NCBI RefSeq assembly: GCF_000005505.3 | Contig: NC_016134.3 | Span: forward strand, 43,924,650-43,988,649 | Length of the DNA stretch: 64,000 bases | Direction of reading: 5' to 3' | DNA from: Brachypodium distachyon | Taxonomy: Eukaryota > Streptophyta > Magnoliopsida > Poales > Poaceae | Shown: piece by piece, positions 1-13,809 of the stretch | How positions within the stretch are numbered: position 1 is the stretch's first letter | Layout: each line of letters opens with the position of its first letter | Translations under genes and position numbers: made by a program | Notes under the pieces: generated by a model | Told to the model about the DNA's origin: nothing | Seen by the model: only the letters and a program-made list of their open reading frames with translations | The model's database searches: none

Positions 1-92
1 TTATTTCTCTTGCCTCCGTCGCCGTCTCACGAAGCCTCAGCAGCTGCCATCGCCGTGTGATTCGATCAGCAGATTTTCGAAAGGTACAATAC
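1..92 (+). other. Possible 5' UTR exon at the window edge
   Basis: The first ~90 bases are C/T-rich, have no long reading frame and end at a plausible splice donor (AAAG|GTACAA). They could be the non-coding first exon of a plus-strand transcript that also uses the carrier-like exon further downstream. This is inference from composition and one donor-like site. Confidence 0.2.
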
Positions 93-1266
93 TTCGGTCC
101 CCTGATGCTCCCTTTTCTGAAATAGATTTTTGTATGATAAGCTTTCCACTGCACTGACATTATCTTTATGCATTAGCATCTCTTTTCGAGGATCAGTCAT
201 GCTATGGGATGAGAGTGGAATGCATACTGATGATAGAGTTTGGACACGCAATCGTCATAAACCATATTACAATTTCTCAAAATACGTGGATGATTGGATG
301 TTTAGTTATTCCAACTTTGCGTGATTCTGTGTATGAGACAGAAACTAGCTGTAGAATGGCGCCATAAACTACATGAACATTCTCTGCTTTTCCTCAATAT
401 TTCCGTCTGAATAGTCTTGAATTATAAGCAAATATCTCCGCATCTGATTCTTTCCCTGAATTATCTATAACCATGTCTATTTTATCCAGAAAAATAATTT
501 GCAATTTTGCTAAATTTGATATATGTTTAGATGCTCGCATCTTCTTGTTCTCCAAGTGATTAGCCGCACATATTTGCTGATTTTGTTGAAGTTCTTTTAA
601 TACCCTGAGACTGTTCCTATTTTAATTTTTCAGGTGCATCAAAAGAATTATATACATTTATGTGTGCATTGCTATGTAGAAGATATCCTTATTTAAATTA
701 CCAAGTTGCTTGAGTATACAATTTCTACCAGCTTCATTTGGAAAGGGTAATATCTTCCATACAATTGGCAAATGGATTTTAATATGTATCTTGCTATTTA
801 TGTGATTTCAATTAACTCTTGCATGTCAGGTCAATCTGAGAAATTGAACATTAAAACCCGTGGTTGGATTCTTCTGTTTCTTTGGTACATGCAAGGCAAT
901 AAATATAGGTGAAAATAAGTAAGAGGGGCAATAAGCATCAAAACATACATCATATTGGACAGAACAGGAAGCAACATATTTATAGCTAAATCTGGATGCT
1001 GTGTCATTTCATTCTCGTGCACGGCTGAAACTTTTGTGAATTGAAAGCTCACATAGCCTACATATCACTTTTAGCTATGGACAAAGATCTCACTATAGTT
1101 AGATTCAGTCGAAGAACTCTGGGTACTTAGGTCAGCACTTCCAGTTAAAATATCCTTAGGTTCATCTTTCATGTGATTCTGGTCTGTAATTTTCCCTGTC
1201 ATGCTGATTTAGTCTATAATCATGTGCGATTTTGAGTTGCTTGTTTTCCCTTTCTAATTTATGCAG

Positions 1267-1365
1267 AAAACAACTAGGTACTATAAGGGCATCTTTCATG
1301 CTTTGTCTACAATTTGTAGAGATGAGGGTGGCAAATTATTGTATAGGTCTTGGGCCACGTTATTG
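1267..1365 (+). pseudogene. Isolated mitochondrial-carrier exon
   Basis: A 99-base segment is open for exactly 33 codons and is bounded by an acceptor (ATGCAG|) and a donor (|GTAAGC). It encodes a YYKGIFHALSTICRDEGG segment followed by LLYRSWATLL. This fits the linker between transmembrane helices in mitochondrial substrate carrier (SLC25-type) proteins, where Y(K/R)G..A...I.R.EG is followed by L(Y/W)(R/K)G. The usual Gly after L-Y-R is Ser here. I found no flanking carrier exons: the DNA on either side has no continuing transmembrane segments and no PX(D/E)XX(K/R) signature. It is best read as a stranded or captured exon of a broken gene. A rapidly diverging live gene with distant exons is less likely. 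Confidence 0.5.
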
Positions 1366-2264
1366 GTAAGCTTTGTTTAAAGTTGGGTTGCCATGTTGAA
1401 AACTGCTTCCAGACTTTTCATTTTCATGTCACTCTTTGTATTACTGTCGTAACTTAAGATCTTGAGGTAACTCATGAGTTGTAGGACATGACGAGCTGCA
1501 CCATGGTGGTCAATTTGCTGCACGACATCACCGAAGGGATGGCTTCAGATGAGTTAATAACTTCAAAGGTCGTAACAATGTTTGTATATGAAGGAAATGT
1601 TACATGCCTCATGATGACTTATTTAATTTGTTTTTATGCTTATTATTATATTTGGCTATGGTGCTTGTATTCTTGTGCTGTTTATTTGTGTCTTTTAGGA
1701 TTTTACTGATGTATTGATAGTTTGATCAATTTATCTTGTGCATTATGTGTGGTACATTAATTTTCACCTGCGTTATGTGCAGTGCAGTAATCACGATATA
1801 TGGGAAGCAAGTGCAACACGATATTTATTGCAACAAGTCATTAAGCCACAGCTATGTAGTCGTTGTGAATTTGGTGTTTCTATGCTTGATTTTGGTGTTC
1901 CGTTTGACTTGATTGTGTGTTCCGTTGCAACGCACGGGCACTCTGCTAGTGTAAATGTGTTTCTTCAATTAAACAAGAGTACCCAAATACCCCGTGTGTA
2001 CGTTTTCTTCAATGAAGACGACCCGAGTAAGCTGCGCCATTAATTACTGCGGGAGTTAAAACGGCAACACTTTTCTTTTTCCATTTTGAACCTGCCGATA
2101 TGAGAGATCAGAACCGGAACGGAGGGACACGCTGTTGCCAATTGGGCTGTTATTTAGAGGCCCACGTAGCTCGATCCACATAACTTGCCCTAACCCACTT
2201 CGTAGCCCGATTCGCAGGCAAAGAAAGCTTCACGCACCGGCCGCCGCATCTTCTTCTCCTCCAT
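1366..2264. other. Non-coding stretch upstream of the MATE gene
   Basis: AT-rich DNA with only short frames. At 1920-1951 it carries the reverse complement of a CACTAGCA...GCCCGTGCGTTGCAACGG motif. As far as I recall, this is the terminus of a repeat family very common in grass genomes, so part of the stretch is probably an old repeat. A related motif recurs near 29,315. From about 2,160 the sequence becomes GC-richer and looks like a gene promoter. Confidence 0.35.
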
Positions 2265-2270
2265 ATAAAC
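2265..2270 (+). promoter_or_regulatory. TATA box of the MATE gene
   Basis: A TATAAA lies in a CTCC-ATATAAAC context about 160 bases before the chosen ATG. It is followed at once by a short direct repeat (AACAGTAAACAGTAAAC). Position and context suit a core promoter with a leader of roughly 130 bases. Confidence 0.45.
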
Positions 2271-2425
2271 AGTAAACAGTAAACGTGCCTTCTTCGTGAT
2301 CACCTTGACGATCTTGTGTAGTTACGCTGGCCAACAACAACCTTAGAGCGCGGCAACTGAATCACGGCGGCGCCCTGTAGAGCTGTGCCAAATAAAGACG
2401 TTTGTGGCGTACGTGGATCTTCCGG

Positions 2426-5400
2426 ATGGCCGGCCATGAGGCAGAGACGGCGGTCCGCGAGCCGCCGGCGGAAGGACGGGGCCTTGCCACGGCCGAGGCG
2501 AAGAGGTTAGTGCGCCTCGCCGGGCCCATGGTCGCCAGCTGCTTTCTGCAGAACGCCGTCAACATAGTGTCCCTCATGTTCGTCGGCCACCTCGGCGAGC
2601 TACATCTGGCCGGCGTATCCCTCGCCGTATCCATCACCAGCGCCACCGGCTTGAATATCATCGTGCGTTTTGGCCTACACTACACTTCTTGAGGGGCTTT
2701 TTATTCTGAATTTTCTTCTGAATATTGTTGGCTGACTGTCGCAGACCGGCATGGCGTTTGCGCTGGACACGCTCTGCGGACAGGCATTCGGCGCGGGGCA
2801 ATATCACCTGCTCGGCATCTACAAGCAACGGGCGATGCTGGTGATCGGGCTCGCCTGCGCCCCGTTCGCTCTCCTCTGGGTCTACGCCGGCCAGATCCTG
2901 GTGTTCCTTCACCAGGACCATGCCGTCGCTGCAGAGGCCGGTGCCTACGCGCGGTGGCTCATCCCGTCGATCCTGCTGTACGTGCCTCTGCAGTGCCACG
3001 TCCGGTTCCTGCAGACCCAAAGCCTCGTCCTGCCCGTCATGGCCAGCTCGGGCGCCGCCACGCTCTGCCACCTGGCCGTGTGCTGGGCGCTGGTGTACAA
3101 GGCAGGCCTGGGGAGCAAGGGCGCCGCGCTGAGCAACGCCATCTCGTACGCCGTCAACCTGGTGATACTGGCCCTATACGTCAGGCTGTCAGGCGCCTGC
3201 GAACGTACGTGGAACGGCTTCTCCATGGAGGGGTTTAAGGAGCTCCGTCAGTTTGCCAATCTTGCTGTGCCGTCAGCGTTTATGATATGGTAAGACGACG
3301 ATCATCCTGTCCATAAACGATGTCATCTTTCTTTGCGCAGGGTTGATGACTGCTGCACCACATGATAGAAACAATTAATGACCTTTTGTTTTTGGTGCAG
3401 CGTAGAGTTTTGGGCTTTTGAAATCATTGTCCTGCTGTCTGGTCTTCTGCCGAATCCTCAGCTAGAGACTTCAGTGCTGTCAATTTGGTAGGGTCACACT
3501 CACACGACAAGCTAGCTTCAGAAAAAGACACACTATACTCAATCATTGTCTTATTGTCTGATCTAGCTAACCAAACAGTGTTCAATTCTGCAGCCTTAAC
3601 ACTTCGATTCTGCTCTTCATGGTACCATTGGGTCTTAGTTATTCCGTTAGGTGACTGACTGCCTGTTCCCAATGCAGTTATTACAACCCTAAATATACAA
3701 CTACATATTGTATATATACGGATGATTTTCTTTTTTCTCGCCTGCAGCACCCTTGTTTCGAACGAACTTGGCGCCGGGCAGCCTCAGGCAGCAAAGTTAG
3801 CTATGAGGGTAGTCATGTGCATGGCCTTATGTTCAGGATTCCTTATGGGCTTGGCCATGATCCTGCTACGTGGTGTTTGGGGACACGTCTATAGCAATGA
3901 GAAGGAAGTTGTGGCATACATTGCTAAAATGATGCCGGTTCTTGCGATCTCTTTCTTCATAGATGGCATTCATGGCTCTCTCTCAGGTGGGCGGTGGCCA
4001 ACCAGACATTATTTGCATACTGTATCCATGACTAATTTTGGGGAATCAGAATAACAATCTTATGTATTTCAACTTCATTTTCAGGTGTGCTCACAGGCTG
4101 TGGGAAGCAAAAAATCGGTGCAATCACTAATCTTGGCGCCTTCTACTTGGCAGGCATCCCCATGGCCGTGCTGCTTGCATTTGTCTTCCATATGAATGGA
4201 ATGGTATGTATCAGTGTATCTAGGATTCTTTCTGCAACATCTCATCTTCAAACTTAGCACTCAGATAATGTTATTGCAACACAAAGGGTTGTCTCCCAGA
4301 GCTCAAAAGTCCTTGTCCGTCGTTGCAGATGTGATAAATTTTTCATCAGAGATGTGCCTGATCATTAGCCATGTGAGAAAATCATTATATGTCACACAGC
4401 TCAAACTGGAACAGTGGGGGATAAAATATTCATAAAGACAACATCCCAAATTAGAGCTCCAGAACAATGCCACCTATTGCTACCCAATTCATAAAGACAA
4501 CATCCCAATTAGAGCTCTAGACCGAGGCCACCTATTGCTACCCACACAGTCAAATCATAGGTCGCATGTTTTTCATCTGAAATTAAAAGAATGACCTCCT
4601 CTAGCATGATCCCTAGTTATCATCTGTCATATACTTAATTGCTATAGCAATGGTAGTTTTATTCTTCATGGCACATGCTGCCGGAATCTTAGTTGACTGC
4701 ATTGTGTATCGATATGACTTTATAAACAAAAAAAACTGTCGCTGCAAACAGGTGGGTCTCGTGGGTCTCGTCGAGGACTACAATGACCAGAGTAAAGTTT
4801 CTCATCCGCTATTGAATCTCACTACAAACTCACAGATAAATAACTGTTTGGTTTGGAACCATGGAAAATAGTATCTTTCACGGTTTAATTTTGAAACGTG
4901 GGGTTAGTTCCTTATCTCTGTTGGTTCCAAACTGTGTGACTCATCATAGATATTTCTTAATTTGAGCTGTTAAAGAAAATATAATCTCATATTGGTTCAA
5001 AGAATATGTGGCAGATAAGTGTTCCATATGTATCAATGTTTCACTCGGTTTGTCCCAAAATTATATAATGCATGCACGGGTCGCTCTCAATAGTCAATAG
5101 TCTAACAATATAATATTTTTAACTCAAAGTTCCTAATCTTTGGCTAGCAGTTAGTCTAACAAATAAATGTATGTGATACAAAAGTGGTTAAATTTAATTT
5201 AATTTTTGGATACGCTTTCTAATGATCAAACTTTTGTTGCCATGGACAATTGTACTTCTAACAGGGCCTTTGGCTCGGCATGGTGGTCTGCGGTAGCCTC
5301 ACCAAGGTGCTCTTGTTTGCATCTGTTGCTTGGTTCATAGACTGGAACAAGGAAGTAAGTTGAGTCCACCAATCAATTTGTAGGATGCTGCTCTAGAGTA

Positions 5401-5494
5401 GCCAGGATGACATGCATATTCTCCTTCCTGTTTCAAATTTCAGGCAATCAAGGCAAAAGATAGGGTGTTCAGCTCATCTCTGCCAGTGACATGA
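2426..5494 (+). CDS. MATE efflux family transporter (DTX type)
   Basis: Multi-pass membrane protein of the MATE family, which exports small organic molecules or cations in exchange for H+ or Na+, usually at the plasma membrane or tonoplast. Eight exons close in phase: 2426-2662, 2745-3289, 3401-3487, 3594-3650, 3748-3986, 4085-4203, 5265-5354 and 5444-5494, giving 474 aa, normal for a plant DTX. Family marks visible: [25 protein letters not shown] in helix 1 (residues ~31-55), [14 protein letters not shown] at ~84-97, SVLSICLNTS, and [19 protein letters not shown] in the second MatE repeat. The C-terminus is short and soluble ([10 protein letters not shown]). The ATG at 2426 is chosen because the frame further upstream has only a TTG. 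Introns 2-4 are unusually close, splitting helix VII into 87- and 57-base exons. Intron 6 is 1.06 kb. Substrate cannot be assigned. Confidence 0.93.
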
Positions 5495-6396
5495 ACCTTG
5501 AAGCATTGTATGGTAAGTTGCAGTCAACTGAAAGGTCTAATTTGAATGATGGCAAAAATTATATTGCTTTAATTTGTAGTAACCACGAAACCATGCCGAC
5601 TGTTTTCTATTGACACTTTTTTAGGTTTCTTTGGAGGACTTTCTACACTAGCTTTAATATACATCCTCTTACATGTCTCAGATTTTGTGGGTTATGCCAT
5701 AGAGATGTGATCTCACACTAGGTTGTTACAAAGGTTTTACAGCTGTCGCGACAATATTCTGAGTCCTATGGCTTAGTCAATATGACATAGTTTTTGACTG
5801 AACTCCAAGCTAATTTTGTTCGTCTTTAAAAGAACTTACTAGCTACGGTTCTAGGCGCAAACAATAGCACCATAGGGACAGAAAAAAAATGCAACTTGCA
5901 TGTTGTTGTTTGGATATGATGGTCATGCAAGTGTTTGTAAATCACACCGAAGGATATTTCTCAGTAGATTGGTTTTTAATAGTACTGTTCTATTCTATAA
6001 ACTGTGGTTTTTTAGGGTGTGTTTGGTTTGAGGAATGGGATGGTCTATCTTCTTCTCACTCCTCATAATAAACATTGCAGCACGATATCAAATTCGGCGC
6101 CTCTGCAGTTCGGCGATTGCCGTCCCATCTACATGATGTCATGGCTCTGCTTTGGTTGATACCTGATAAGGATGTCAAAGACAATATTACACGTCCATAA
6201 CTCACCTCCTCCATCATTCACGGCCTCACTTGTCGTTTGCTCAAAGATGTCCCGCACCCAGAGCAAGAATAGTGCTGATTTTACCTGCTCGATCGGGGAT
6301 ATAGTCTGTGACATAAAAAAAATCATATTGTAAATGAATGTATATATTCAAGAATCATATTAGCATTCAAAACTTAGATGGTGAAAATATTTCATA

Positions 6397-6527
6397 CTCC
6401 CTCCGTCCAACAAAAAATGTCTCAAGTTTGTTAAAATTTGGATGTATTTAGACATGATTTAGTGTATAGATGCATTCAAATTTAGTCAAAGTTGAGACAT
6501 ACTTTGTTGGACGGAGCTGAACATCCC
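6397..6527. mobile_element. Stowaway MITE, right end eroded
   Basis: A TA is followed by CTCCCTCCGTCCAAC at the left. The right end reads GTTGGACGGAG and then loses the expected GGAGTA. The interior is nearly self-complementary (TGTCTCAA...TTGAGACA). It is the same family as the element inside the carboxylesterase intron, in the opposite internal orientation. Confidence 0.8.
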
Positions 6528-7942
6528 TATTTGGCGGTCGCGTGAATGGAAGATTTCTAGGGTGGAAACCTAGTTCATGTGGGAGGGGAAGTCCACCGCC
6601 ATTCAACATACCTAAAAAAACTTCTAAATAAATATAAAACCCCGTATAAATATACCATGCAATATACAACTTTGGCCGAGACTGAAGCCAAAGATGGAAG
6701 GTCTGTTCTCTACTGGTGGTTGGTAAAATATTGTATATGTTTGTAGTTTTCCACTATTTTTGTAGACTTCAAATTATTCCCTATTTACTGTAGTTTAAAT
6801 GAATTATTGTGTGTCGTTTAGTGTTTCATAATTTTCAAAATTATTTTGAATCGTTCTAGCCACAAACTTAGAAGAACATATATTTAGAGCCTTGATACAA
6901 TGTACACAATTCCATATAGCACTAAATAAACTAAAACTAGAATAAGAATTTCGGTCCAATTCCAACTAAAAGAGACAAATTCTTAGTCAGTTCTTCATCG
7001 ATGGGCTTGTCATAGGTGCACTCGGAAAATAATCCTAAGAGACCTGATCTCTAAATCCACTACATTATAATCATGATTATTATATTTATTTTCTCACTCT
7101 TGATGCTTCAACAATGAGAATGACAATTGATAACGGTAAGATTAAAGTAAGAGTGCAAACTATGTGAAAATGCAAACTATATATATCTTCAATTGGTTTT
7201 CGAGGCCCAATATCACCTTTTATATCATCCATATTAAGATCAATGTGTGTTCTTTTATGCTCTGAAGTGCCATACTGCCATCATCAAACAGAAACTACAT
7301 GTGGATAATGGATTATTCAAATTTTAAGATGCAAAAGAAAATCTTTGAGTAAAGAAACCAGAAACACGCCACACTACTGCCTCCTGCCTGTAGTGTTTTT
7401 ACGGGTGTCTGTAGTTCTTTTGGAGAGAGGAAGGGGAAGGGGAAGGGGATGGGTCACAAGTGTTGATGCGATTACACTCCATCAGATGAGTTCTGGTGGG
7501 AGTTGGTACGACTTGAAGGAGAAACGTCGGGAGGGAAACGGAGAAGAAAAGCACGTATGCATACGGTTGCTGGCTTGCTGAAGGCCCATGTCGCGAGAAT
7601 AGCCCATAGCGGCCCATAGCGAGGGATGCAGAGCGCCAGAGCGGACGTGATATATCTACCGTCATCTGATCATGGAGTTAATCATCGATATACCTCTGGT
7701 ATTCCATTTAGATAAAGGCTCATAGTTTTTCCTTTATTTTTCTAGAAACCTCTCCATATTCTTTGAAGGAGTTAAAAATTGAAATCCCGATACACCCATT
7801 TTATTTTTCAATTTATATGATTTATTCATTTGAAAATATACTACTGTATCACAATAACAAAGAGGAATTCGATCTTGTCTATATATATCATTATCAGTGG
7901 TCTGCCAGTACCGATATTGGGCACCGTATCATAAATTGTCTC

Positions 7943-8042
7943 CACACATGACGCATGTCGACCAATATATCAACAGACGTTGCTAATGGAATCACACATG
8001 ACACATGCCGGCCAATATATCAACAGACGTTTGTAATGGAAT
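7943..8042. repeat. 50-bp tandem duplication
   Basis: Two head-to-tail copies (7943-7992 and 7993-8042), each starting CACACATGAC and containing CCAATATATCAACAGACGT. They differ at about six positions. Confidence 0.85.
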
Positions 8043-8589
8043 TTCGTTAGGTTGGTGGTCATGCCACCGTCCGAATCGTTTGCTAAAAAACTCAAAAGGA
8101 AATGGTTACAAAAGGTGGCCTCCGCTGTGGGACCTCCCTTAGATCTCAAAATAGTACAAACTCAAATTCAAAATACAATTTTGTGCTCACACATCGTACA
8201 ACATTTTGGCTCATTGTAAATAATGCTATAGCAAACCTACAGTCCCGAAAGGTAACCTCAGGATACAGAAGGTCCTCCATTCTAAAGTTTATGAAACAAA
8301 ACTAAAAGTTCTTCCTTGTAGGCTCTGACTGGCCACACCACATTTGAATTAGGAAGGCAACCAGCTGGTGCATCGCTGCACGCTCGGCTAATACTTTTTT
8401 ACATCACAGCTTTCCGATTATGATTGAATCCGGAATTCGACAAGCATCAACAGCTAGATCTGATAATACACATGCATAACGCAGCAATCCAGCTAAACAG
8501 CTATTTTGAACAAAACTGAAGATGCAAACCCAACCAACAGTTGCATCAAGTAAGAAACACAGGTGTGGTTGTATTTAATTCCCCCATTC

Positions 8590-11500
8590 TTACTTCTTCC
8601 TTCTTTTGCTCCGCTCATCGGAGCTTGACTCTGACTCAGAACTAGACCCTAAACCGGAGCTTTCACCATCTGATTCTGACTCAGACAAGGCAGGCTTTTG
8701 TTGCTGCATGATAAGGCGAGGCATATTCTTCAGGTACTCCCGCAGGCTCTCTGTGATACCTCCAAGACCAATAGAGGTGAAGAAATTTATCGAGAATCTA
8801 GTATTCTTGGGATGATCCCTTGGAAAGACAGATTCGAAGGAATCTTGCATGTTGGGATCATTTAGTCTCTCATTGAGCAAGCGTATACCTAGATGCTCTG
8901 ACAATTCCTGCATATGAAACATGTAACTGAATGGTCTGATATGGTGGAGGATAAATTGTCATTTAAGAGAAAACTGGCACTTCTACAACATACCTGGAAA
9001 AGAATCTTTATAAAAATTCGAGAAGAAGATGTGGTGTCTTCCTCAGTCAACCGGATGTAAGCCAAAACATGCCAAGGAAGCGCATCAGTCCCTAACAAAT
9101 GCGCAAAGAACTTGGCAACATTCCTCAACTTATTTGTTTCCAAACGATGAATCATCGAATACTGTTGCACAAAACATTTTTCAAAGTTTTCTTGAAAAAC
9201 TTTATTGATCATGCAAAATCGTTGCCCAAGCAAACCATAATATCGAAGGTAAGTTCTCTCTTGACTGCAACACTCAAGAAGCATGATGTTGAGTTCCATC
9301 TGTCAAATGAAACAACAGATTTAGGTTTAGGGAAAACACCATCTTTTGAAGATTTAGCTCAAACCGTTAATGGAACATATAAATAAATTACAGAAAGGAA
9401 AAAACAGAGACAATAGTATTGTGACCAAACCAACCAACCAGACTATGTATATATACAGAAAAGTAAGAAGCTTCTTCAGCATTGTTTTCTTAAGAGCATG
9501 TTATTAATACAATATATCACCAATTCATAATACCCAACCCAGTGCATACGAGTTTTGCTTTACTTCTAGTAATTTCAGAACCAAATAGTAATTTCAGACA
9601 TTCTAGAAAACACGGAATCTAAACAACAATAAATGAGTAATAACTGCGTCTAAAGGTCTGAATTTTGGTCTACACAAGTCTTGCCTATGTATGTATTTTT
9701 CATCAAGAATTACACGCAGCATTAAGAAATTTCCAGAAGTAAGCTTATTCTGTCCTGAAGCTTGCAATACCATATAGCCTTATCATGAATTTTCTATAAA
9801 TATAGGGATTTAATTAAGCACAGAGAAAAGGACAGGCAATTTTCATTTCTAGTATACTCTCCGCTAAAAAAGCCACGCTATCCAGCCACTCTTGGTGGCA
9901 TTTATCTACAATGTATTAGCTAGTGTGGAGTACCGAGGAACACAGCAAAAATACATGCCTTGAATTTCTGTAGAGTGCCAAGTTTGATTCAATATACTAC
10001 ATTTGTAAACCTAAATTAATATGTAGACCAGAAACTGTTTTCAACAGTTTGATGTTAACCAAAAAGTCCAAATAGACTCTACCAAATGAAAGATGCTAAA
10101 ACCATAAATAAATGGATGCATTAACCACTCATTGATCCACAAGGTTTTGTTCATAAATCCAGAAGGAGAAACTACCCAAATGCCTGTAGAGATATCATAT
10201 TTAATGCAATCACAATAACTTATCCTAGTATGATCATATTGGAAGCACTAAACCGTCACGACTGGGGTACAAGCATGCCAAGTGATAAGAGAGATCCAAC
10301 GTCACTAAGTTATCAAGTACAGAGAGATCGCATGAAAGTCGAACTGATGTCATAGGATAAGGCAGTCAAAATAAAGTAGCACAGTGAAAGATATGCACAA
10401 CTTGACACATTTGCAGAAGCTCGGGCACAGGTATCTGGTACAAAATGCATGCATCTAATCTCTGAAGGTTTTTGTAAGCATGAAACAAAAGAAACCAATA
10501 AACAATGTAACTTAGAAACAATTTTACCAGATAAAACTAAAGTCCTCACTATCAATATTAAATAGAAAAATCAGCTAGGTAAAGTACAGTACTTACCTCT
10601 TGACCAGGCTCGAGTTTAATTTTTAAAAGCTTGTGACCAGCTTCCTCAAAATCAACACTGGACATGATTGTTAAGTATATGGTTCTTCGAAGGTTGATAA
10701 GGTTGGTCTCTGTTTTGTCCCTTATCTCCATCTGTTCTTCATCCTCTTCATCATCAGATTCTTCTTCGTCCTCGTCATCGGAAGCATCATCAGAACCTTC
10801 TTCATCTTCATCCATTTCATCTCCCAGGATACTTTTCTTAAGGTTCTCATAGGCCTTCTCATCTTCAGCGAAGTTCGGGTTTAATCTGAAAACATCTGCA
10901 GGTTGAAAAAAAGTCAGTGCTTTCCCACACAAAATGCAAGTTTTCTTTACTCATGTCATGAAAGTAAATGAGGACAGTGCCCATGAAGGGAGCAAGAGAT
11001 TACTTAGGTTAGTCTCAGGGTCTAGCTCAGTTTCAAGGGATATATCATGAGTGCATTGGTCCTCCTGCTCCACAAGATCCAGTTCTGGGCGAATGGCTGG
11101 GAAACCCTACACATAGCACAAGGAAATCACATAATCATAATTTGTTATGTGCACGCAACAAAAAAAATGCACCAGTTAGGACAACTATGAATTTACCTGA
11201 AATTTAGCCTTTCTAATAGCAAAAAGGCCTTCAATGAGAAACTGCACACGCTTGTCTATTTCACCTTCATGAAGAATGCCTCGAAACCTTTCAAACATAG
11301 CTGCATAGATCGAGTGATAAGTAAATCTCTCAAGAAGCCAGAGTAGAAAAAGGAGGAAAATAGAACATATATCATCGACAAAAAATATTACATCACCAAC
11401 AATTTAAGTTGAATTTATGGTTGTCAATGTTGTCTGCGTAAATGGAAACACATTGATCAAATTTAAAAAGCCTAATTTCGTGTCAAATCATTAGGTTTGG

Positions 11501-13809
11501 AACTTCTGAGTCAAGAAGAACACATCTCTTGAAACTTCAGTTTGTAGGTGGCAGCAAAATCCAATTAAAGGACATTTTACAGAACAATGCATCCTAAAGC
11601 TAATCATCTTGCAGGTTTTAACCAAAACCATAACTATTGAAGTTATAGAAATAACTATTAATGATACATCCCAGTTTATTTCACCAAATTATTGAAGTGC
11701 ACCTGCAGCGCAAGTGCGTAGGAAACAAATACATGACAGAAAAAGAAATATCTAGAATGGATTTTCACTACTATTTTTGGAAATCGCTATTAAGCTAAAT
11801 ATCCTCTAGGTGACAGAAGACAGTGGTGCAAGTGCAAGTTTACTACAGAAATCCATTTAACCAGAGTAAGCACTGACAATACAAGTAAATTTCAAAAACT
11901 CACCATGAAGCCCTTGAGGAGTCAAGTCCTGCAGTATTGCTCCACATTCCTTCACAAACCCCACTGCCACCTGCCAGATGAGAAACACACAAACATTTTT
12001 CAGACATTTATTCACAAGACGAGTAGTACACACAAAGGCATATTCATGGGGTAAACGTAAAATTGAACCAAGTTATGCACCTCCACACTGTCGTCCGTTG
12101 GATCGGCGAGAAGCACAGTAAGAAGCTCCAAAGCCACAACCTCGTGCACAACCACCTGATTAACCAAGTGTGCTACGAACTTCGTTGCTGCAAGCAATTG
12201 GGGCTGCAATCAACAAGAGCTGTAGTGAGCATTTTATGCAGAAACAGAAAAATGCTGCACACCATCTAAATATCAGGAAAATCATAAGCCCTAATTTACT
12301 TTAGATCTTAAACTTGGATAGTAGGATCCTGACTATAAAGCAGAGTTTGTCCTTCGTACATGGAAGGAACTTGGGTTCATAAACTTATCAACAAACATAA
12401 CTTTCTGTAAGTTCCTTAACTTGAATTGCGAATGCAAAGTAGAAGTCCACCCTATATATGGAAGTAGCATATTTCTTGGGTTAACGTTGCACTTGGATCC
12501 TTAGCAAAAAGTGAAGGTTCATTCTTTAGAAATTCAGAAGATCAAACATTAGAGGTTGCGCCATAATTTCATTAATGGGTTTGGCTACACCTGCGGTAAC
12601 CGATTTTGTTAATCTCTCCTACAGATGGTTCAGTTATAACAATGGCAGAAACCTCGTTTGGGGTTTAGATGTATGTAAACAAGCATCGTTGAGTACCTTT
12701 TTCCTGACTACTATGTTACTCTAACATAGCATGGTAACATAATATCATTACAACAAAAAGATATCAAGTATTCCACAAGTTATACTTGGCAAGGTAAAAG
12801 AAAGAACGGGGTAACTCACCTTGTCATTTCTCTTATATGCCCTCTTGAGCTGGAGCATAACACGGACAAGAAGCAACCGGCCGATCTCAGGGAACTTGGT
12901 ATTGACCACCGCAACAAGCGCCGCAAACACATCCGTGAACCCAGGCGATGCCATCTGTGACTTGATGCACGACTGGCAGAAGAGCCCCCGCCCACGAACC
13001 AGGTTCTCAGCTAATAGCTCCGGCACTAAATTCTTGATATTAGTGGCGTTCACCTTATTAACCAGCCCGTTGATGCTCTTCTTCAGAGCGTCCCAAGTGA
13101 GCCTCTGATACTCGGGGCTCGACTTGTCCTCCACATCTCGCAACATCTGTGCCATGCGGAAAGGCGGGATGTAGATCCCTCCCGTGCGCCCAGGGATCAT
13201 CTCTGGTAGTGGCGGCGGTGGTGGCAGAGGTGGCGTCGGCTCCTTCCTCACAGGGCTACTCCGGCGCTCCTCGCGGTCGTGGTCTTCAACCCGCCGCCTT
13301 GAGCTCTCATGACGGCGGTGACGGCTGCGGCGGTCATCAGGGGAGGATGTCAATTCGGAGCTGGGGCTCCGGCGCCGGTGGTGGCGTCTGCTGTCCCGAT
13401 GCCGAGCGCGGTCGCGCTTGCCGCGGTGGTCATCCCTCTCGTCTTCAGAAGCCCTAGAGCGCCTCCGCCGGCGCTCGTCCTCCTTCTCGTCGTCGGAAGC
13501 CCTAGAGCGCCTCGTCCGGCGGTCTTCTTCCTCTTCCCCGTTGGGAACCCTAGCGCGCCGGGGAGGGAGGTCGTCGACCTCGCTAGGCTTCGCGATTCCG
13601 TTGTCTTCGGAGGGCTTGGAGTCGCGGCGGGGGCGGTCGCGGTCGGACGGGGAAGCCCTAGATCTGCGGCGGCGCTCCGCATCGCGGTCGGGGGAGGGGG
13701 AAGGTGGTGGGGACCCACGGGGCTTGCGATGGTCGCCGCGGCGTGGAGAATCGTCGCGGCGCCTGCGGCGGCTGGGCGGGGAGGCGGCGGGCGAGGCGGA
13801 GGCGGCCAT
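8590..13809 (-). CDS. CWC22: Pre-mRNA-splicing factor CWC22
   Basis: Spliceosome protein that holds eIF4A3 and delivers it into the exon junction complex; nuclear. Eight exons, in transcript order 12820-13809, 12081-12203, 11904-11970, 11197-11300, 11004-11106, 10597-10895, 8994-9299 and 8590-8907, close in phase to 769 aa. Residues 1 to ~200 are an Arg/Ser/Asp-rich RS-like tail. MIF4G follows from about 204 ([16 protein letters not shown], then [17 protein letters not shown] and [17 protein letters not shown]). An acidic stretch lies near 487-516 and an MA3 domain near 525-640 ([21 protein letters not shown], then [19 protein letters not shown]). The conserved [16 protein letters not shown] block and a Ser/Glu-rich, lysine-ending tail close the protein. 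The start at 13809 gives [18 protein letters not shown]; the same frame is open 54 codons further upstream but lacks family resemblance. Introns 6 (1.3 kb) and 3 (0.6 kb) are the largest besides intron 1. Confidence 0.96.

Larger units (their letters stand above)
5495..8589. other. Intergenic region between MATE and CWC22
   Basis: Non-coding DNA between two genes. It holds the MATE 3' UTR, a Stowaway MITE (6397-6527), a short G-rich run of AAGGGG units near 7,425-7,450, a 50-bp tandem duplication (7943-8042) and, at the right end, the CWC22 3' UTR. No frame here has codon structure or motifs I recognise. Confidence 0.5.
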
